Source: Calycina herbarum (lineage: Eukaryota > Ascomycota > Leotiomycetes > Helotiales > Pezizellaceae). From it: DNA of 64,000 nt. The notes beneath the pieces are model-generated. The model saw only the letters and a list, made by a program, of their open reading frames with translations. It had not been told where the DNA came from and ran no database searches. Each line of letters opens with the position of its first letter. The first letter of the stretch is position 1. The DNA lies in NCBI GenBank assembly GCA_001414485.1, contig LLEY01000006.1:310001-374000 (forward strand), read 5' to 3'. The position numbers and the translations under genes were made by a program. This document shows positions 33,847 through 45,704 of this stretch, piece after piece.

Positions 33847-35165
33847 TCAGAACGTTGGAACAGCTTCAGCTACCAGCATTTCGAAATACTGTTGATTCCA
33901 CACACCATAAGGTGGGGAAGGTTTGAAAGCTATCTCAAATTAGCAAACCCCCACATTAAATGATAATAGATCTCACCATCAACTTTCCAACAAACAGACT
34001 CGTAGTAAAAATCATTAGGATCAATAGTCCCATCACTCTCGCCCCCATTTTTCACCCAAACAAAAGCATCAGTCTGAGAATCTTTGGTAATATTCGTAGG
34101 TCAAACTCCAAACCCAGCACCAAAAATATTGCACGAATCAAACCAGTCTAAGCGAAGTCCTTGAACTGCGTTACGGCTCATGTCAACGATAGCGTAGTTG
34201 GGAATATTTACTTTGGAGAGTGCGGTTGAAAGTAGTTGAACCGCTCGTTTCTCATTTTGAGCGTTGTTACATTTTGCATCATCTGTGCATTCGAATTCTC
34301 CTGGATGTTTGTCCCAGGAATTATAGCTTGCGACATTGGTGGCAAAACCCCGAAGTTGAGATGGACTTCCGGCTTGTTTATAGACCTCGGTTGTTATGCT
34401 TACGGCAGCCTCTATTAATAATTTAGTTCTACTGCAAGTGTGAAAGAAGCGTCGAAATAGTGACTTACTGAGATTAGCATCCCATCCCAGGACTCCCCCG
34501 TGCCCAACATCCAGATAAAGTGCTACATTTGGGAGATTGAGTTTCTTCATTGCGAAAGAAACAGCTTCTTTGAGATCGTTGGGTTTGCTTCCGTGACAAT
34601 TCATGTTGCCATTCAAAATTAGATCTGCAACCACTCCAGGCTCGATGATAGCAGCGACTGCGACATTGGGATATTCGGAGATAGCTTCAGCAATAACTAC
34701 GCCACAAATAAGCATGAAGATTGATACACAACATTTTTTCCAAAGCTTACTATCAATGTAAGCGTTTTTGTACGCTGGAATATTAAGTCTGTCTCGCTCG
34801 GGTACAGTCGAACAGAGGGATTGGCGTATATCCTTGATTACTATCCCAAGTACTTTCGAACAGCCGACTAGCTTTAGTTCATTCTCAAGGGGATTTGGCC
34901 TGATGGGGGTGCGATTGTAATCTAGCCAAAGAAAAGAACCAACTTCTGCCACCTTGAAGGTCTTTTGTTTTAAAGAAATGTCGTTGATTCGAGCTGCTGC
35001 TTCCAGTACCTCGGCTTTGTACCTGCCACTTGCTTGTAGAGCTCTTGTCGCGAACGGGTTCCCGACGAGGCTAACAGGAACATCGCATTATGCTTCTGTC
35101 TCCCGTGATATTGACGACGCTCTGCTGGTGAAAAGAGCGATCCCCAGAAAAATAAAACGCAACAT
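33847..35165 (-). pseudogene. GH6 glycosidase (cellobiohydrolase-like) pseudogene
   Basis: Exons traceable at 34751-35165, 34469-34696, 33977-34411 and 33847-33929, with GT...AG introns that keep phase. The frame matches GH6 from NPFATRALQASGRYKAEV and VGSFLWLDYNRTP through NLPNVALYLDVGHGG, GFATNVASYN and DAFVWVKNGGESDGT to the end PYGVWNQQYFEML. Three faults stand out. A TGA at 34101-34103 replaces the conserved Arg of GFGxRPT. A TAA at 35088-35090 lies just after the signal peptide, though a weak GTCAAT...TTAG intron could skip it. The catalytic IEPD motif is IEPG, and the YDLPDRDC loop is replaced by an unrelated sequence. So the enzyme would be inactive even if read through. The signal peptide MLRFIFLGIALFTS is intact. 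It neighbours the AA9 gene on the same strand. Confidence 0.85.
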
Positions 35166-36845
35166 TTTCGTGAAACGAAGTAAATGAAAACAGCTGGGAC
35201 ACTCCGGTCTCATACATTTGGAACTGTTTTATATTGGAATTGAGCAAAGTCTCGTTGCTGTTAGCGAAGGAGAACTACTAAAGCCTGGATTATTCCCGGA
35301 TATGGCCAAGCCACAATCGGAGCGAAATACTTTCCCTTGTCTTAACAGGCAGTAACTTTTGAAACTACTCTGCTAGGAAAGGTTCAGGGTTCATAGTAGC
35401 CACGGAACGTGGGTCTTGTAAAATACCCGGCTAAGGCACAATGCGGATATGTAAAACCAAGACTTTTAATTTATGGTAATCATCGTATGCGGGAAAACTG
35501 AGCAGTATCCGAACTGTTCTTCAGCATGACTTAATCATCGTCTTTTGCCTTTATTAGTTCTGTCGTAAATAAAATACATCCCCAAAGGGGTCGCATTACA
35601 CGCGATAAGGATTTCAAAATGACCTCGAACCTTGGAATTGGTATGAGTTGGAGGAACTTGTTGAAATGCTATTTAACTCGAAAGTGAGTTTTCAAAATCT
35701 GTGAATACACGAGGCTCGTTTTGTTAGCAAGACACATAGAGTTAGAGCTTGATAACCCCTAAGCCTGGACCGATAGGTAGAACACTACGCTAGCAAGTAC
35801 TCTGCCCCTCCTGAAAAGACTTCCTATGAAATTTAAATAATATGAGTTCCTTTTGAGATTGATCCGAATTCTCGGGACTCCATCTTAACTCCGATCGATT
35901 GCTTAAGAACATTTTGATACCAGCCTCAACGCCACAAGATACCTAGCCTCGAGCATCCTCGAGACTTCAACATTTGTTTGCCGCAGTTGCGCATGTAAGT
36001 ATCCGATCGATCAGGCAAAAGTTTTGAAGAGGTACTTCAAGAGACTCAAATGAGTTTTCACCACAATCAAATCCAAACCATCTCTCACGAAAAAGTCACC
36101 TTCTCTTCCTCAATGCCAAATCAATTGATAACCTCATTTATATATGTATCGCTATCGTGAAATTCAATTCAGATCCAGGACAGGGGCATCAGTGACGATA
36201 AATCACTCTTGGCATCACCCAGGATCCCCACTTTCGGGCTGACACCCATTGATTGCCTTGACCAACCACTCTCCAAAATACCGCCCACTTCATCGGATCT
36301 CCGCCCCCATCACCATTTCATACCCTCTATCTTATACTGATAAGTATGGAGGGTATCAAAACCTTACTACAATCGCTCCCCTTGTTTCTTGCCCGAGCGA
36401 TAAGGGAAGCTCTCCCTGTCCCCGGGAAGTACGATAGGTTCCAGGCAATTGAAAAAAGCGGTTCCTGGGGAGCGATATGGTTTGTGGTTCGATATAAATC
36501 ACTTGTACTCAAGTACTACACGATGGCAAACCCTGTCCCATCCTGGCTACATGACGATGGATACGCTTTACGATGGGGTATTGGCATAAGTGTCTTATCT
36601 CTTGCATATCACCGTTGTCGTAGCTTTTGATTATATGTCTGGGCTCTGGAGCTCCAGATGTGGAGCAAAATGTGGATGGATTTGCCATGTGGTGATAGCC
36701 TTATCTCCAAATGAATATCTAGTCTGGGCTGATCGCAATCTTTTTGATATAAGGACCTCTCTTCCCCGTTTTGGTTCTGTTGACGTCTTTGTATTGCATC
36801 TCCATTCCACCTCTGGTCCTTTTCACTTCGAGACTATCTGGAATC
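35166..36845. other. Intergenic, 1.7 kb
   Basis: No ORF here shows family features. Contains the upstream regions of the GH6 pseudogene (left) and of the transporter gene (right). Confidence 0.5.
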
Positions 36846-38420
36846 ATGTCCTTAAAAAACAACAGCTCGGATGATGAGAAGAGGATAGCAGTTCAAAATG
36901 GGGTATTGGATACAGGGTATGGCGACGTCGAAGATCCTGTCGAAGCGAATGAGGTTTTCAAGAAGACGGAGGATGGAGTGAACTTTCGAACGGTGTCATG
37001 GCAGCGAGCTACGATTATTTTCTTGAAGGGTTCGTCTAATGTTTCGAACTCCCCTATTTGACTCGAACTAAGTCTTGATGGACAGTCATCTTTGCCACTG
37101 GTGTTTTGTCGATTCCCTCAGCGATGTATTCTCTAGGTGCTCTCGGAGGTGCCCTTTCTGTGATAGGATGGGGTGCACTGAATAGTAAGTATTCAACCTG
37201 CTTTGTTTTCTGGAGTAATACTGACTCGCAAATTTTAATAGCATACACTGCGGTTGTACAAGGAGACTTTCGAAATTCACACGCCGGATGTCATTCGATC
37301 GCTGATATGGCAGAAATCCTCGGGGGAGTTGTGCTAAAAGAAATCGTCGGAGTCTTGTTCCTCGTTGCATACGTCCTTTGCGCCGGTTCTGGAATTCTGG
37401 GTGTGTCAATTGGACTCAATGCACTTTCAACACATGCTGCTTGCACAGTTTGGTGGTCTTTCCTTGCAACCATCGTCGTGGCAGCAACGGCGTCAGTCCG
37501 GAAATTCCACACTCTCAGTTGGTTGACTTGGGCTGGTTTCGCCAGTATTTTCATCGCCGTGTTCATAGTCGTCATTGCTGTTACAACCCTCGACAGACCA
37601 GCGGCTGCCCCTCAAACCGGAGATTTTGATTTCGGATATGAAGTTATTGGGCACCCAACCTTTATCGCGGGAATCACAGCAAGTGCCACCATCTTCGTGT
37701 CTTCAGCGGGTACTTCGGCTTTCCTTCCCGTCATCTCGGAAATGCGTCAACCAAAAGATTTCAGAAAGGCCCTTTTTGCCTGTATGTCTTTCGTCAACTT
37801 GGCGTATCTCAGTTTGGCCCTCGTTGTGTACAAATGGTGCGGTAAATGGGTAGCATCCCCATCCTTAGGCTCAGCAGGACCAACAATCAAGAAGGTTGCC
37901 TATGGAATCGGTCTGATCGGTCTCGTTGTATCAGCAACATTATACCTCCACGTTGCTGCAAAATACCTATTCGTTCGTATCCTAAGGAAAACCCAACATC
38001 TTCAGTCAAACACTCTCGTCCATTGGTCAGTTTGGCTCAGTTGCACTTTCGGTCTCTCGGCTCTTGCATTCATTCTCGCAGAAGCCATTCCAATTTTCAA
38101 CTTCTTGATCGCTTTGACGGGAAGTATCTGCTTCGCTCCATTGGCAATCATGCTCCCTGGCGCCCTTTGGCTGTATGATCACGGTCATTACAAAAACGGA
38201 ACCATGGGACAAAAGGCCGCTTACTACGCACATTGGTTTTTGCCTGTTCTTGGAGCCTTCTTGTGTGTTGGTGGTACCTATGGTGTTGTTCAGTCAATCA
38301 TCAATGCTTATGCTGATGGAGAAATTGGTAAGTCCCCAACAATTCGATCGCCCAGAATGCGTCGCTAATTCTTAAACAGGTGGTGCTTTCAGTTGTGCGG
38401 ATAATTCGAACTCAACTTAG
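36846..38420 (+). CDS. Amino-acid transporter, AAAP family, 469 aa
   Basis: Four exons: 36846-37029, 37086-37184, 37242-38327 and 38380-38420, with introns of 56, 57 and 52 nt in phase. The start ATG at 36846 gives an acidic, hydrophilic 60-residue cytosolic N-terminus (MSLKNNSSDDEKRIAVQNG). About 10-11 membrane helices follow. Splicing produces FATGVLSIPSAMYSLGALGG, the first-helix signature of fungal AAAP (vacuolar/neutral amino-acid) transporters. Polar residues inside later helices (for example SAGTSAFLPVISEM) fit the substrate path. It is a proton-coupled amino-acid permease of the plasma membrane or vacuole; the substrate cannot be told. The last exon adds only GGAFSCADNSNST. Confidence 0.88.
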
Positions 38421-40094
38421 AGTGGGCTGTCTTTTATAACGCGATGATTGAAATTTTATCTTAATAAATTAGAGTTAGTGCATGTTACCAGCAAGGCGCA
38501 TCAGATCTATAGATGGTCATTACTAGAAAGCAAAGTACAGTACAGAATATGCAAAGCTCCTGATCAAGAAAGTGATCCGTTGTCGTGGTGGGAAGTCGTC
38601 AAATACCTTCCTTCCTTCTCGGTTCCAAAGTACTATATTCTCAACCCCTTGACTCGATTCAACCTCCTCAAACAGAATTCAACGCGACGCTCAACCCTGA
38701 TGGGAGACGAAAGGCAAAAACTAACCTGGAATGGCAGAACTTGTGATTTTAGCTGGATGAGTAATAAAGAAAGCTCCTCCTAGTCATGGAGATGGAAGTT
38801 AGGTAGATCAACGAGGATCGAATTTCGAAGTTGAGATATGAGGAAGGTGTGATTCCGAACGCTGAGAACGTAGCCAGGGTCGACGTTGTGGTCAAGGGAA
38901 GGCACGATCTTGTTGAGGTCCAGGCCTCGTACCTAGTCAAGGAGTTATATGAGGGAAGGAACGACCTAGCCATGTCACACACACGGGGACGAGGGTTTCC
39001 ACATAAACAGGTGGAATTCTTCACCACCGAGGTTTATACGACGATGCTGTGGTTTTGCTACCAATGCTGAAACAACAACTCCCCATAATTCAACGCTATA
39101 TAAACCCAGAATGAATGGAGGAGGAAGGTACTCCCCAAGGAGATAGAGAGTTGCTTCGCATTCGACCTTCCCAAGGCCCGAATGGAGGGAAGAGAGGTCT
39201 GGGGAGGTGACTATAGGTATGGAGTGCTGGTTTCCATCGAAGTTAAGCTGGGGGTGACTACAAACCCGCTCCCTCCCTCCCTCACGAAAGGAGACTAAAA
39301 GTCGCTCCTCCACTTCCAAAAGCCACCGCCACCAGCCTAACCTCTCTCTCCCAAATTCTTTCCCCGTCCTCCCACGGTGCTGCGGCCGAATCTGATTTTC
39401 AATGGTGCATCACTGGGTAACTGACGCTTTTCTCTCTTCCATGGTAAAATAGAAGATTCGCAAGGAAAATCACTTGCCTTACTCCCTCAGTTCAGGAGCG
39501 GGTAAGTAGCACGTGGGTGGCTGCTGAGAATATCCGGCGTTTATTACTAGCTTACTCGAAGCTTACTCGGGAGAAAAAAAAGTTAGACAACTCAAGGGTA
39601 TACATATCAACCTCCGATTATTAGAGGAGACTTCCAGCCACCTCAAAACAAAATAGTTTGAGAAGAAACTTGGAATAGTAATGAAACCTTAACTTTTAAT
39701 AGTCTCAAGGTCTTCTTAAACAGGCTCCAGGTCTAAGATACAGACGAACAGTTTCTTAAAACTTTCAGTAATTCTCACCCCCGCCCCCGTGCCCCCAGGC
39801 ATTTCCAGTACACCCCTTCAGACAAATTTTCAAAAAAAAAACCCCCCCAAAAAAAAGTATTTGTATTTCAACACCTCTTCTCTCTCCCCTATCTACAAAA
39901 ATATGTATGTGTTCAGCCTCCAAAAAAAAAAAAAAAACCGGGGGGGGGGGGGGGGGGGGGGGGGGTATCATGATATCCCCCAAAAAAAAGAAGAAAAAAA
40001 AGATCCCGGCAGTAGATGCAAATGTGTTTCCCTCCCTTCATCACCAACGCAATCTTCAAACCCCTCTCTCATATTTACAACCAGAGTCCACCCC
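38421..40094. other. Intergenic, 1.7 kb, with homopolymer tracts
   Basis: No convincing gene. It contains purine/pyrimidine-rich blocks and the A/G homopolymer at 39.9 kb. Confidence 0.5.
39922..39965 (+). repeat. Homopolymer tract: A16, short spacer, G26
   Basis: Sixteen A (39922-39937), CC, then twenty-six G (39940-39965). Runs of A and C also occur just upstream (39829-39856). Such a tract is length-unstable and could form quadruplex structures on the G strand; the stated length may also be affected by sequencing error. Confidence 0.8.
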
Positions 40095-43000
40095 CTAACC
40101 AAGCTGCAAAGCAGTCTCCTTCTCAACAGGAATGGGAGTCCTAACCGTCAAATCCGCAAACTCATCCTCCCCCGGTAACTGCAAAGGAGCCGGCACCCCA
40201 TTCCTCGCAGGCGTGCTCATCCCCGATACACCCCCGTCCTTTTTCGCAATCGGGCTCCCATTAGCAGCAGCAAGCCTCTCCTTCTTCCTCATCGCATTCC
40301 TCGCTTCCCTCTGCCTAACCATATCCTTCTCCGCCTCAATAGCCTTCACCCTCCTCGTCTCGACTTCGTCCCTTTTAACCACTTTCCTCAACCCCTCTGA
40401 AGCATGGATCAACCCATCAATACTAATAGCATGGTTCGTCATTTGATGATTAATATACGTATAAATAGTAGCTGGGGTTGAGCATTGCAACAATTGCTGT
40501 TCATTAAGTTTCAGAAGAGCGAGAGCTACTTGGAAGAGAAAGGTTGAGCCGTCGTTGGTGCAGAACACCACGTCCCAGACACGGAAGAGTGCTTCGGCTG
40601 AGAGACAGTCGGTGAAGACGGAGAGGAACCATTGGAAGGTTAGGGCTTCGAGTTCGATACTTAGGTCCTCCAAGTGAGCGGAGAGTTTGGGGAGGATTTC
40701 CGTGACGTATTGACGGAGGACTTGTTGATCGGCTCTGGAGGCGAGGAGACTGTGGTCGTAATAGCCCTGAGGCAGGATATTCTCGATGATACTTGCTAAG
40801 ACCCAGAAGGCGTCTTCGGCCGTAGGCATGATGAGAAGTAAACATGCCGTGATCAAATTCATGCCTTGACAGTACCCGACTTCTGCATTTCGTCGGGAGT
40901 ATGCTAGTAGAACTTCATTCAATTTCGTAACACCTTGACCCTTTCGGAAGAAAATGTTATCCGTCAAGGTACGATTAATATCCATCTGAATCTGCGCAAC
41001 AATCGCTGGGTCATCCTCCCCTTCTCGATTGGCAACAAGATCATCGTAATATCCAGGAACACGAAGGGTCGAAGCCCCTGAGCACTCGGCCCAGATCTTA
41101 GCACGATAAGCGACGGGAATTCCACTAAGAACAAGAGACTTGAATTCATTCCACTTTGCGCGTCCAACTTTGCCTTTGTTACCAAGGCCAGCGACACCAA
41201 TCATTTCGCCATCCATTAGAGATGCTTCAGGCATGATGGCTAGTACCGGCCTCGAGCTTTTATCTGTTGTTGCTGCAAGTGCAGCAGCAGCAGCTTCCCC
41301 GTCTCGTTTGCGTTCGGCTCGGACCTTGCGCAAAAAGTCATTCCATTTGACTGTTTTATCTCGCTGTAAAGAATCATGAACCTCATCCAACTGCTGAAGC
41401 AGGATTTTGACAGGTTCCATATCTTCCGACGAGAGTGCTGCTTGTGATGCCGACGGTATTTCTGGCTTTGAAATGGTTGCATTGTCTGATGTAACTGGTA
41501 TTGATGGCTGAGCGGCTGTAGTGCTAGCAGATGGTACAAATCCCCTTTCGTCGTTAAAGATCGCAGGTGATTTTGGTACCTCACCACCTTCCATAACTTC
41601 AAAGGTAGGGTCAGAGCCCGCAGGCGTATGTGAAAGTAGCTCTGTAGGAAATGTGGCAATTTTGAGATAGTCTTGCCAACGTTTGGTTGGTTTGCCATCG
41701 TCGCCCTTTTCTTCCAAAGACGTGGGGGTATCCGGTCTTTCTTCTTCGGCATCAATATCATTATCTGCAATACCAGCAGACAGACCGCTTCTCGCGCTAT
41801 TCAACATTTCAACCCGACTTCCTCTTTTGCTTTTTCGTACTTTTTCGGCAGCTTCCTTTTGCCGCTTTTTGCGACGCTGATCGTAAATAAATCCAAACCT
41901 GTCAGTAAGAAACTCCTGATTATATGGATTCCTGTGTATCTGAGTGAGAGTTGGTGGTTGCGCATCTGGAGGTAATATTTGGTCCATTTCAACAGGACCG
42001 TAATTCTCTACCCCTGCAGAGGTGTTGTTTTGAGGACTGGCTCCCATCGTGTCCCATCTCTCTTGAGTACTTCGGACGACCCCGCCATTAGTCGACGATG
42101 CAATTGATCGTCTGGTAGTTGGTATCGCTTTGGGAGGCGGTTTCACGGGTGCAACTCTTGCCGACATTGTGGTTCTCGTACTATTCGAGGAAAGTGCTCT
42201 TGCGGAGCGTGGTTCTCCTGTGCTATTTGCTCGACCACGGCCGTTGGCTGCTTCATCCCTATTGATGGCAGTACCACCGGCAACAAGTTTGAGAGCAAAA
42301 GCAGCCAAACCAGAGGAGGCCTTTCGATCGCGATTGGGGTTCAAGTTTATACTGGAAGCACGACTTGCAGTACGAATTGAATCCGGGGCTTCGAAAAGAC
42401 CAGACTGGAGAACAGTACGTCGACCATTCGCGGCACTGGTTTTGGTAGTGGCAGGATCATTACCATTGACGGTATCACCTGCGATACTACTCGCCCGACT
42501 GGTCTTCCTACTTGTCCCTCCCCAAATATAATCTTTCCAACCCCTTTGAACATTCGCTGGTCTGTCCTCTAACGCCATGAGCGAATCCCTTGCCCGAATT
42601 GTAGAGTCGTTGTCCAGAAGTGCCCGCTCTCCCAGTACCACGGTTTGACTCATCGCATCGCTCATCAAATCCTCCAGCCCACCTTCATCTGAAGCAGAAT
42701 TCCGGGTTGTACTTGTATCGCTCGCAAGCTTTCGATCCGCCTCCACTGCGCGCAAACGTGTTTCCAAATCTAGATTTGAAAGGCCGCATTCCAGGGCAAT
42801 CTTCCTCAAGGCCCGCTCCCTACTCTCTGCCTTGCGACTTATCATGGCGATTTGGGCATCGCGCTGAGCGAGATCCTCCGCCATCTGCCTGACCAAAGCC
42901 ACAGCGCCATTCCGGGCAATCAGCCTCTCAATGTGTTCATCGTTGGCGAGGTGGAGCGCACCCGGGACATGTCGTGTACTCAGGGGCGTATCGTCGAACA

Positions 43001-43652
43001 GGGCGGATCGCTCTTTGGGGATAGGGGTCGATTTGGTTGTCAGGCTATCGACGATCGAAGGTAACGGGCTGGACTTGTGCGATAGGTTTACTGTCCCATC
43101 TGTTGTCTGCAGCACTGGTAATAAGGGGCGCTCGTCTCGTGGGGATTCAGGGCCAAAGGAGGGAAACGAGGTCAGGGACTTGTCTGATAGTGACGATGCG
43201 GAACTCGACATGTAGGAGGCATATTTCCGTGGGCGCACCCGTACCGTCTGCGATCTCGAGCTTTTGGAGGAAAAGTTGGAATGGTTTGAGGCCGACCTGT
43301 GTAGTGAGGGCGAGCCAGCATCAAGGTCCATGGCCGGCAGCGCAATCAATTCGGATTCCCCCCAGTCTAGTAGATGGCCCTCCTCGTGTGACAGCCTTCG
43401 CAGCGAGGTGTTGAATGCATCCGATTGGCATGAGACGAATGAAGCTTCTGTAAAGGCGGGTTTGCCAAAGGTGGCAAAGGAGAGGAGGTCGTTGATAGGG
43501 ATTTGGATTTGGGGGTAATGGTGGTGGGTGTTGTGCTTGACTGTGGTGGTGGTGGTGGAGTGCTGGTGCTGGTGCTGGCGGTGCACGTCAGAGACAAATA
43601 ATTCCTTCGTCCTATCGGACATGGCTACTTGTAAGGGAGAGAATTTATGCAT
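40095..43652 (-). CDS. TBC-domain Rab GTPase-activating protein, 1185 aa
   Basis: Single-exon ORF. The start chosen is ATG at 43652 (MHKFSPLQVAMSDRTKELFV); ATG at 43622 (MSDRTKELF) is equally possible. The N-terminal two-thirds are low-complexity and Ser/Thr-rich with His/Gln runs and a short coiled coil near residues 240-300 (MAEDLAQRDAQIAMISRKAE). The TBC domain spans about 844-1088. It has both catalytic fingers: the Arg in IQMDINRT (about 894) and the Gln in GYCQGMN (about 929). Later landmarks are FQWFLSVFTDCLS and RVWDVVF. The C-terminal 95 residues start with a basic helix (RKVVKRDEVETRRVKAIEAE). It would accelerate GTP hydrolysis on a Rab protein in membrane traffic; the Rab target cannot be told. 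Similar in layout to fungal Gyp/TBC1D-type proteins. Confidence 0.9.
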   Translation of the reverse strand: MHKFSPLQVAMSDRTKELFVSDVHRQHQHQHSTTTTTVKHNTHHHYPQIQIPINDLLSFATFGKPAFTEASFVSCQSDAFNTSLRRLSHEEGHLLDWGESELIALPAMDLDAGSPSLHRSASNHSNFSSKSSRSQTVRVRPRKYASYMSSSASSLSDKSLTSFPSFGPESPRDERPLLPVLQTTDGTVNLSHKSSPLPSIVDSLTTKSTPIPKERSALFDDTPLSTRHVPGALHLANDEHIERLIARNGAVALVRQMAEDLAQRDAQIAMISRKAESRERALRKIALECGLSNLDLETRLRAVEADRKLASDTSTTRNSASDEGGLEDLMSDAMSQTVVLGERALLDNDSTIRARDSLMALEDRPANVQRGWKDYIWGGTSRKTSRASSIAGDTVNGNDPATTKTSAANGRRTVLQSGLFEAPDSIRTASRASSINLNPNRDRKASSGLAAFALKLVAGGTAINRDEAANGRGRANSTGEPRSARALSSNSTRTTMSARVAPVKPPPKAIPTTRRSIASSTNGGVVRSTQERWDTMGASPQNNTSAGVENYGPVEMDQILPPDAQPPTLTQIHRNPYNQEFLTDRFGFIYDQRRKKRQKEAAEKVRKSKRGSRVEMLNSARSGLSAGIADNDIDAEEERPDTPTSLEEKGDDGKPTKRWQDYLKIATFPTELLSHTPAGSDPTFEVMEGGEVPKSPAIFNDERGFVPSASTTAAQPSIPVTSDNATISKPEIPSASQAALSSEDMEPVKILLQQLDEVHDSLQRDKTVKWNDFLRKVRAERKRDGEAAAAALAATTDKSSRPVLAIMPEASLMDGEMIGVAGLGNKGKVGRAKWNEFKSLVLSGIPVAYRAKIWAECSGASTLRVPGYYDDLVANREGEDDPAIVAQIQMDINRTLTDNIFFRKGQGVTKLNEVLLAYSRRNAEVGYCQGMNLITACLLLIMPTAEDAFWVLASIIENILPQGYYDHSLLASRADQQVLRQYVTEILPKLSAHLEDLSIELEALTFQWFLSVFTDCLSAEALFRVWDVVFCTNDGSTFLFQVALALLKLNEQQLLQCSTPATIYTYINHQMTNHAISIDGLIHASEGLRKVVKRDEVETRRVKAIEAEKDMVRQREARNAMRKKERLAAANGSPIAKKDGGVSGMSTPARNGVPAPLQLPGEDEFADLTVRTPIPVEKETALQLG

Positions 43653-44637
43653 GAGACCGCGCAAGATTGCTGCCACCTAATTATAAGTGTTTCATGTCAC
43701 TTACCTTATTCTTTTTATAAGACGTTCTCCGCCTTCCTCTTAATCACTTTTTTGACGGCGTACTTGAGTAGGCGACTTGTGCAGCTAATTCTGTCTGGCG
43801 TTGGCGTGATTCTCAGGCGTGTGAGAAATCCCGAGCACGCAAATATCCAAATATCTTAGACGATGGTTGCACCTCTGGGCCAACTGACTGCAACCCTGTG
43901 GACCAACAACCACGATCAAGTACTCTGTGCTGATCTGGTGAGATGCAAAAAGCCTAGGCCAAGTCCACTTGCTGGTATGCTCTTTTACCTGCCAGGAGAA
44001 CAATTGGGGACATGCTGTGCTGAAGCATCTTAGAGAATTGAGAGGAATGTGAGGAGAGTTGAGAAGAGAGCCCTTTCCTGATATTCGCTCTTTCCGGCTT
44101 TCTCGGGTCCCCTGACCTACCTGGTAACTGGCTTCTTGGTCCCAGAGCAATTGTCAATTTTAGGTGAGTGAAGTTCTTTACTATTCAAGCAGATTCGGTA
44201 CTTGTAGTGGGTCATCGGATATTCCGTACAAGCAAGCAAGCGTCTTGGGATGTCTTGACTTCACTGCCAGACAAGGTACCTGTCTACGGTGTCTACGAAC
44301 ATATGTAATAGGATGATAGTTAGGGGAAAGAAAGGCTCATAAATCGAGGCACCATTCCCAGAGATCTATCTACCTACTCCGGATGGATATTCGTATTTCC
44401 CCGCAGTGAAATAGAAAACAAGGGGCTTGTATTGGCCTACAGCTGGACCGCGGTACGAACCCCAGAGCTCGGGGAACGAAGACTCCCCGCAATCTCAACG
44501 TCCAACCTCCAGCTACTGTCCACTGTAAGCAGACTACAAGTACAAGTACAACATGTAGTGAATTCCCTCTTTCCCTGCCTCTATATCTTCTCATTCCAAT
44601 CTATATACTCTACACCATCGAAACCCCTTCAAACACC
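43653..44637. other. Intergenic promoter region between divergent genes
   Basis: About 1 kb between the TBC gene and the short-chain dehydrogenase gene. CT-rich sequence and TATA-like TCTATATACTC near 44600 precede the dehydrogenase start. No other feature seen. Confidence 0.4.
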
Positions 44638-45704
44638 ATGTCCGCTGTAGCAAAGAGAAGGTTGGCGGCTCTGAGTGAGCAGCTGGTCGCACCCATCCCG
44701 GATCAAGGAACCTTCGAAGGCCTTCCCGTTCTCAAAAAGATCGCACCCGACTCCAATGGCCCTCGAGTCAAGGGAAAGGTAGTAATTGTCACAGGTAAGC
44801 TCTGCGAAGCCCAATCCTTCGGGCTGCCATGCAATGCATTGCAATATACTCACCCAACTATAGGGACCAATTCCCCTCTAGGCATTGGTCGAGCGTCAGC
44901 ACATCAATTTGCACAGAATGGTGCAAAAGCTGTGTACATTTGCGACTTCAACAATTCCAACCTCGAAATCCATAAGCGTGAGCTCGCCTCGCTATATCCC
45001 GATGTCGAGGTGCATACAAGGAAGTTTGATGCGGCAAATGAAGAGTCGGTGAAGGCTGTTGTGGATGATGCCATTAAGGCGTATGGAAGATTAGATGTGT
45101 TCTTTGCCAACGCTGGCGTGGTAGGACAGACCAAGGTCTTTACGGATATCACACCAAAAGAATTTTTGTCGACTTTAAAGACCAATGTTGTTAGGTCAGT
45201 AGCATGTATTGTGTAGCTGGGGCATCAGAGAGCTAACCTTGGAATAGTGTTCATCTTGCTGCCAAGTATGCGGCTCCAGCCATGATGAAAACATCCGAGG
45301 AAAAGAAATTTCCTTCAGGAAGTATTATATGTACAGCTTCTGTAGCCGGTATTCGATCCAACGCAGGGTCAACCGATTACTCTGCCTCAAAGGCAGCCGT
45401 GATTTCTATCGCCCAAACAATATCTTATCAATTAGCTGGTACAGGCATTCGCATTAACGCAATATGTCCTGGAGTTATCGAAACTGGCATGACTGCAGTC
45501 ATGTACGAGGCTGCAAGAGCAAGAGGAACAGAGAAGAAGATTGGGCAATTGAACCCATTGGGGAGAGGAGCCCATGCGGATGAGGTTGCGAGAGTAGCAT
45601 TGTTTTTGGGAAGTGAAGAAAGCAGTTATGTCAATGGTCAGGCTTGGGCCGTTGATGGTGGTTTGAGTTCCGGACACCCTTTCGTCCCAGGAAAACTGGG
45701 TTAG
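44638..45704 (+). CDS. Short-chain dehydrogenase/reductase, 314 aa
   Basis: Three exons: 44638-44794, 44864-45194 and 45248-45704, introns of 69 and 53 nt in phase. The first splice assembles the NAD(P)-binding motif VIVTGTNSPLGIGRA. The catalytic set is complete: Ser in ICTASVAG (about 194) and Tyr/Lys in YSASK (about 207 and 211). NAG is present in FFANAGVVG, and the ICPGVIETGM turn and the C-terminal YVNGQAWAVDGG strand are typical of the classical family. An Asp at the end of the second strand (YICDF) suggests NAD(H) preference. The N-terminal extension of about 45 residues is longer than usual. A soluble oxidoreductase; the substrate is unknown. Confidence 0.9.

Noticed and set aside
35040..35140. 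A 45-nt GTCAAT...TTAG intron that would remove the first GH6 stop
   Set aside because: The donor is weak and it would delete residues next to the signal peptide; kept only as an alternative, since the second stop and lost catalytic Asp already argue for a pseudogene.
38448..38783. ORF containing DPLSWWEVV, reminiscent of the hAT transposase DPLxWW motif
   Set aside because: Only a few residues match, the ERxFS segment expected next is absent, and no inverted repeats or 8-bp duplication were seen.
42130..43518. Several plus-strand ORFs of 70-133 codons
   Set aside because: All are antisense to the single long TBC-protein frame.
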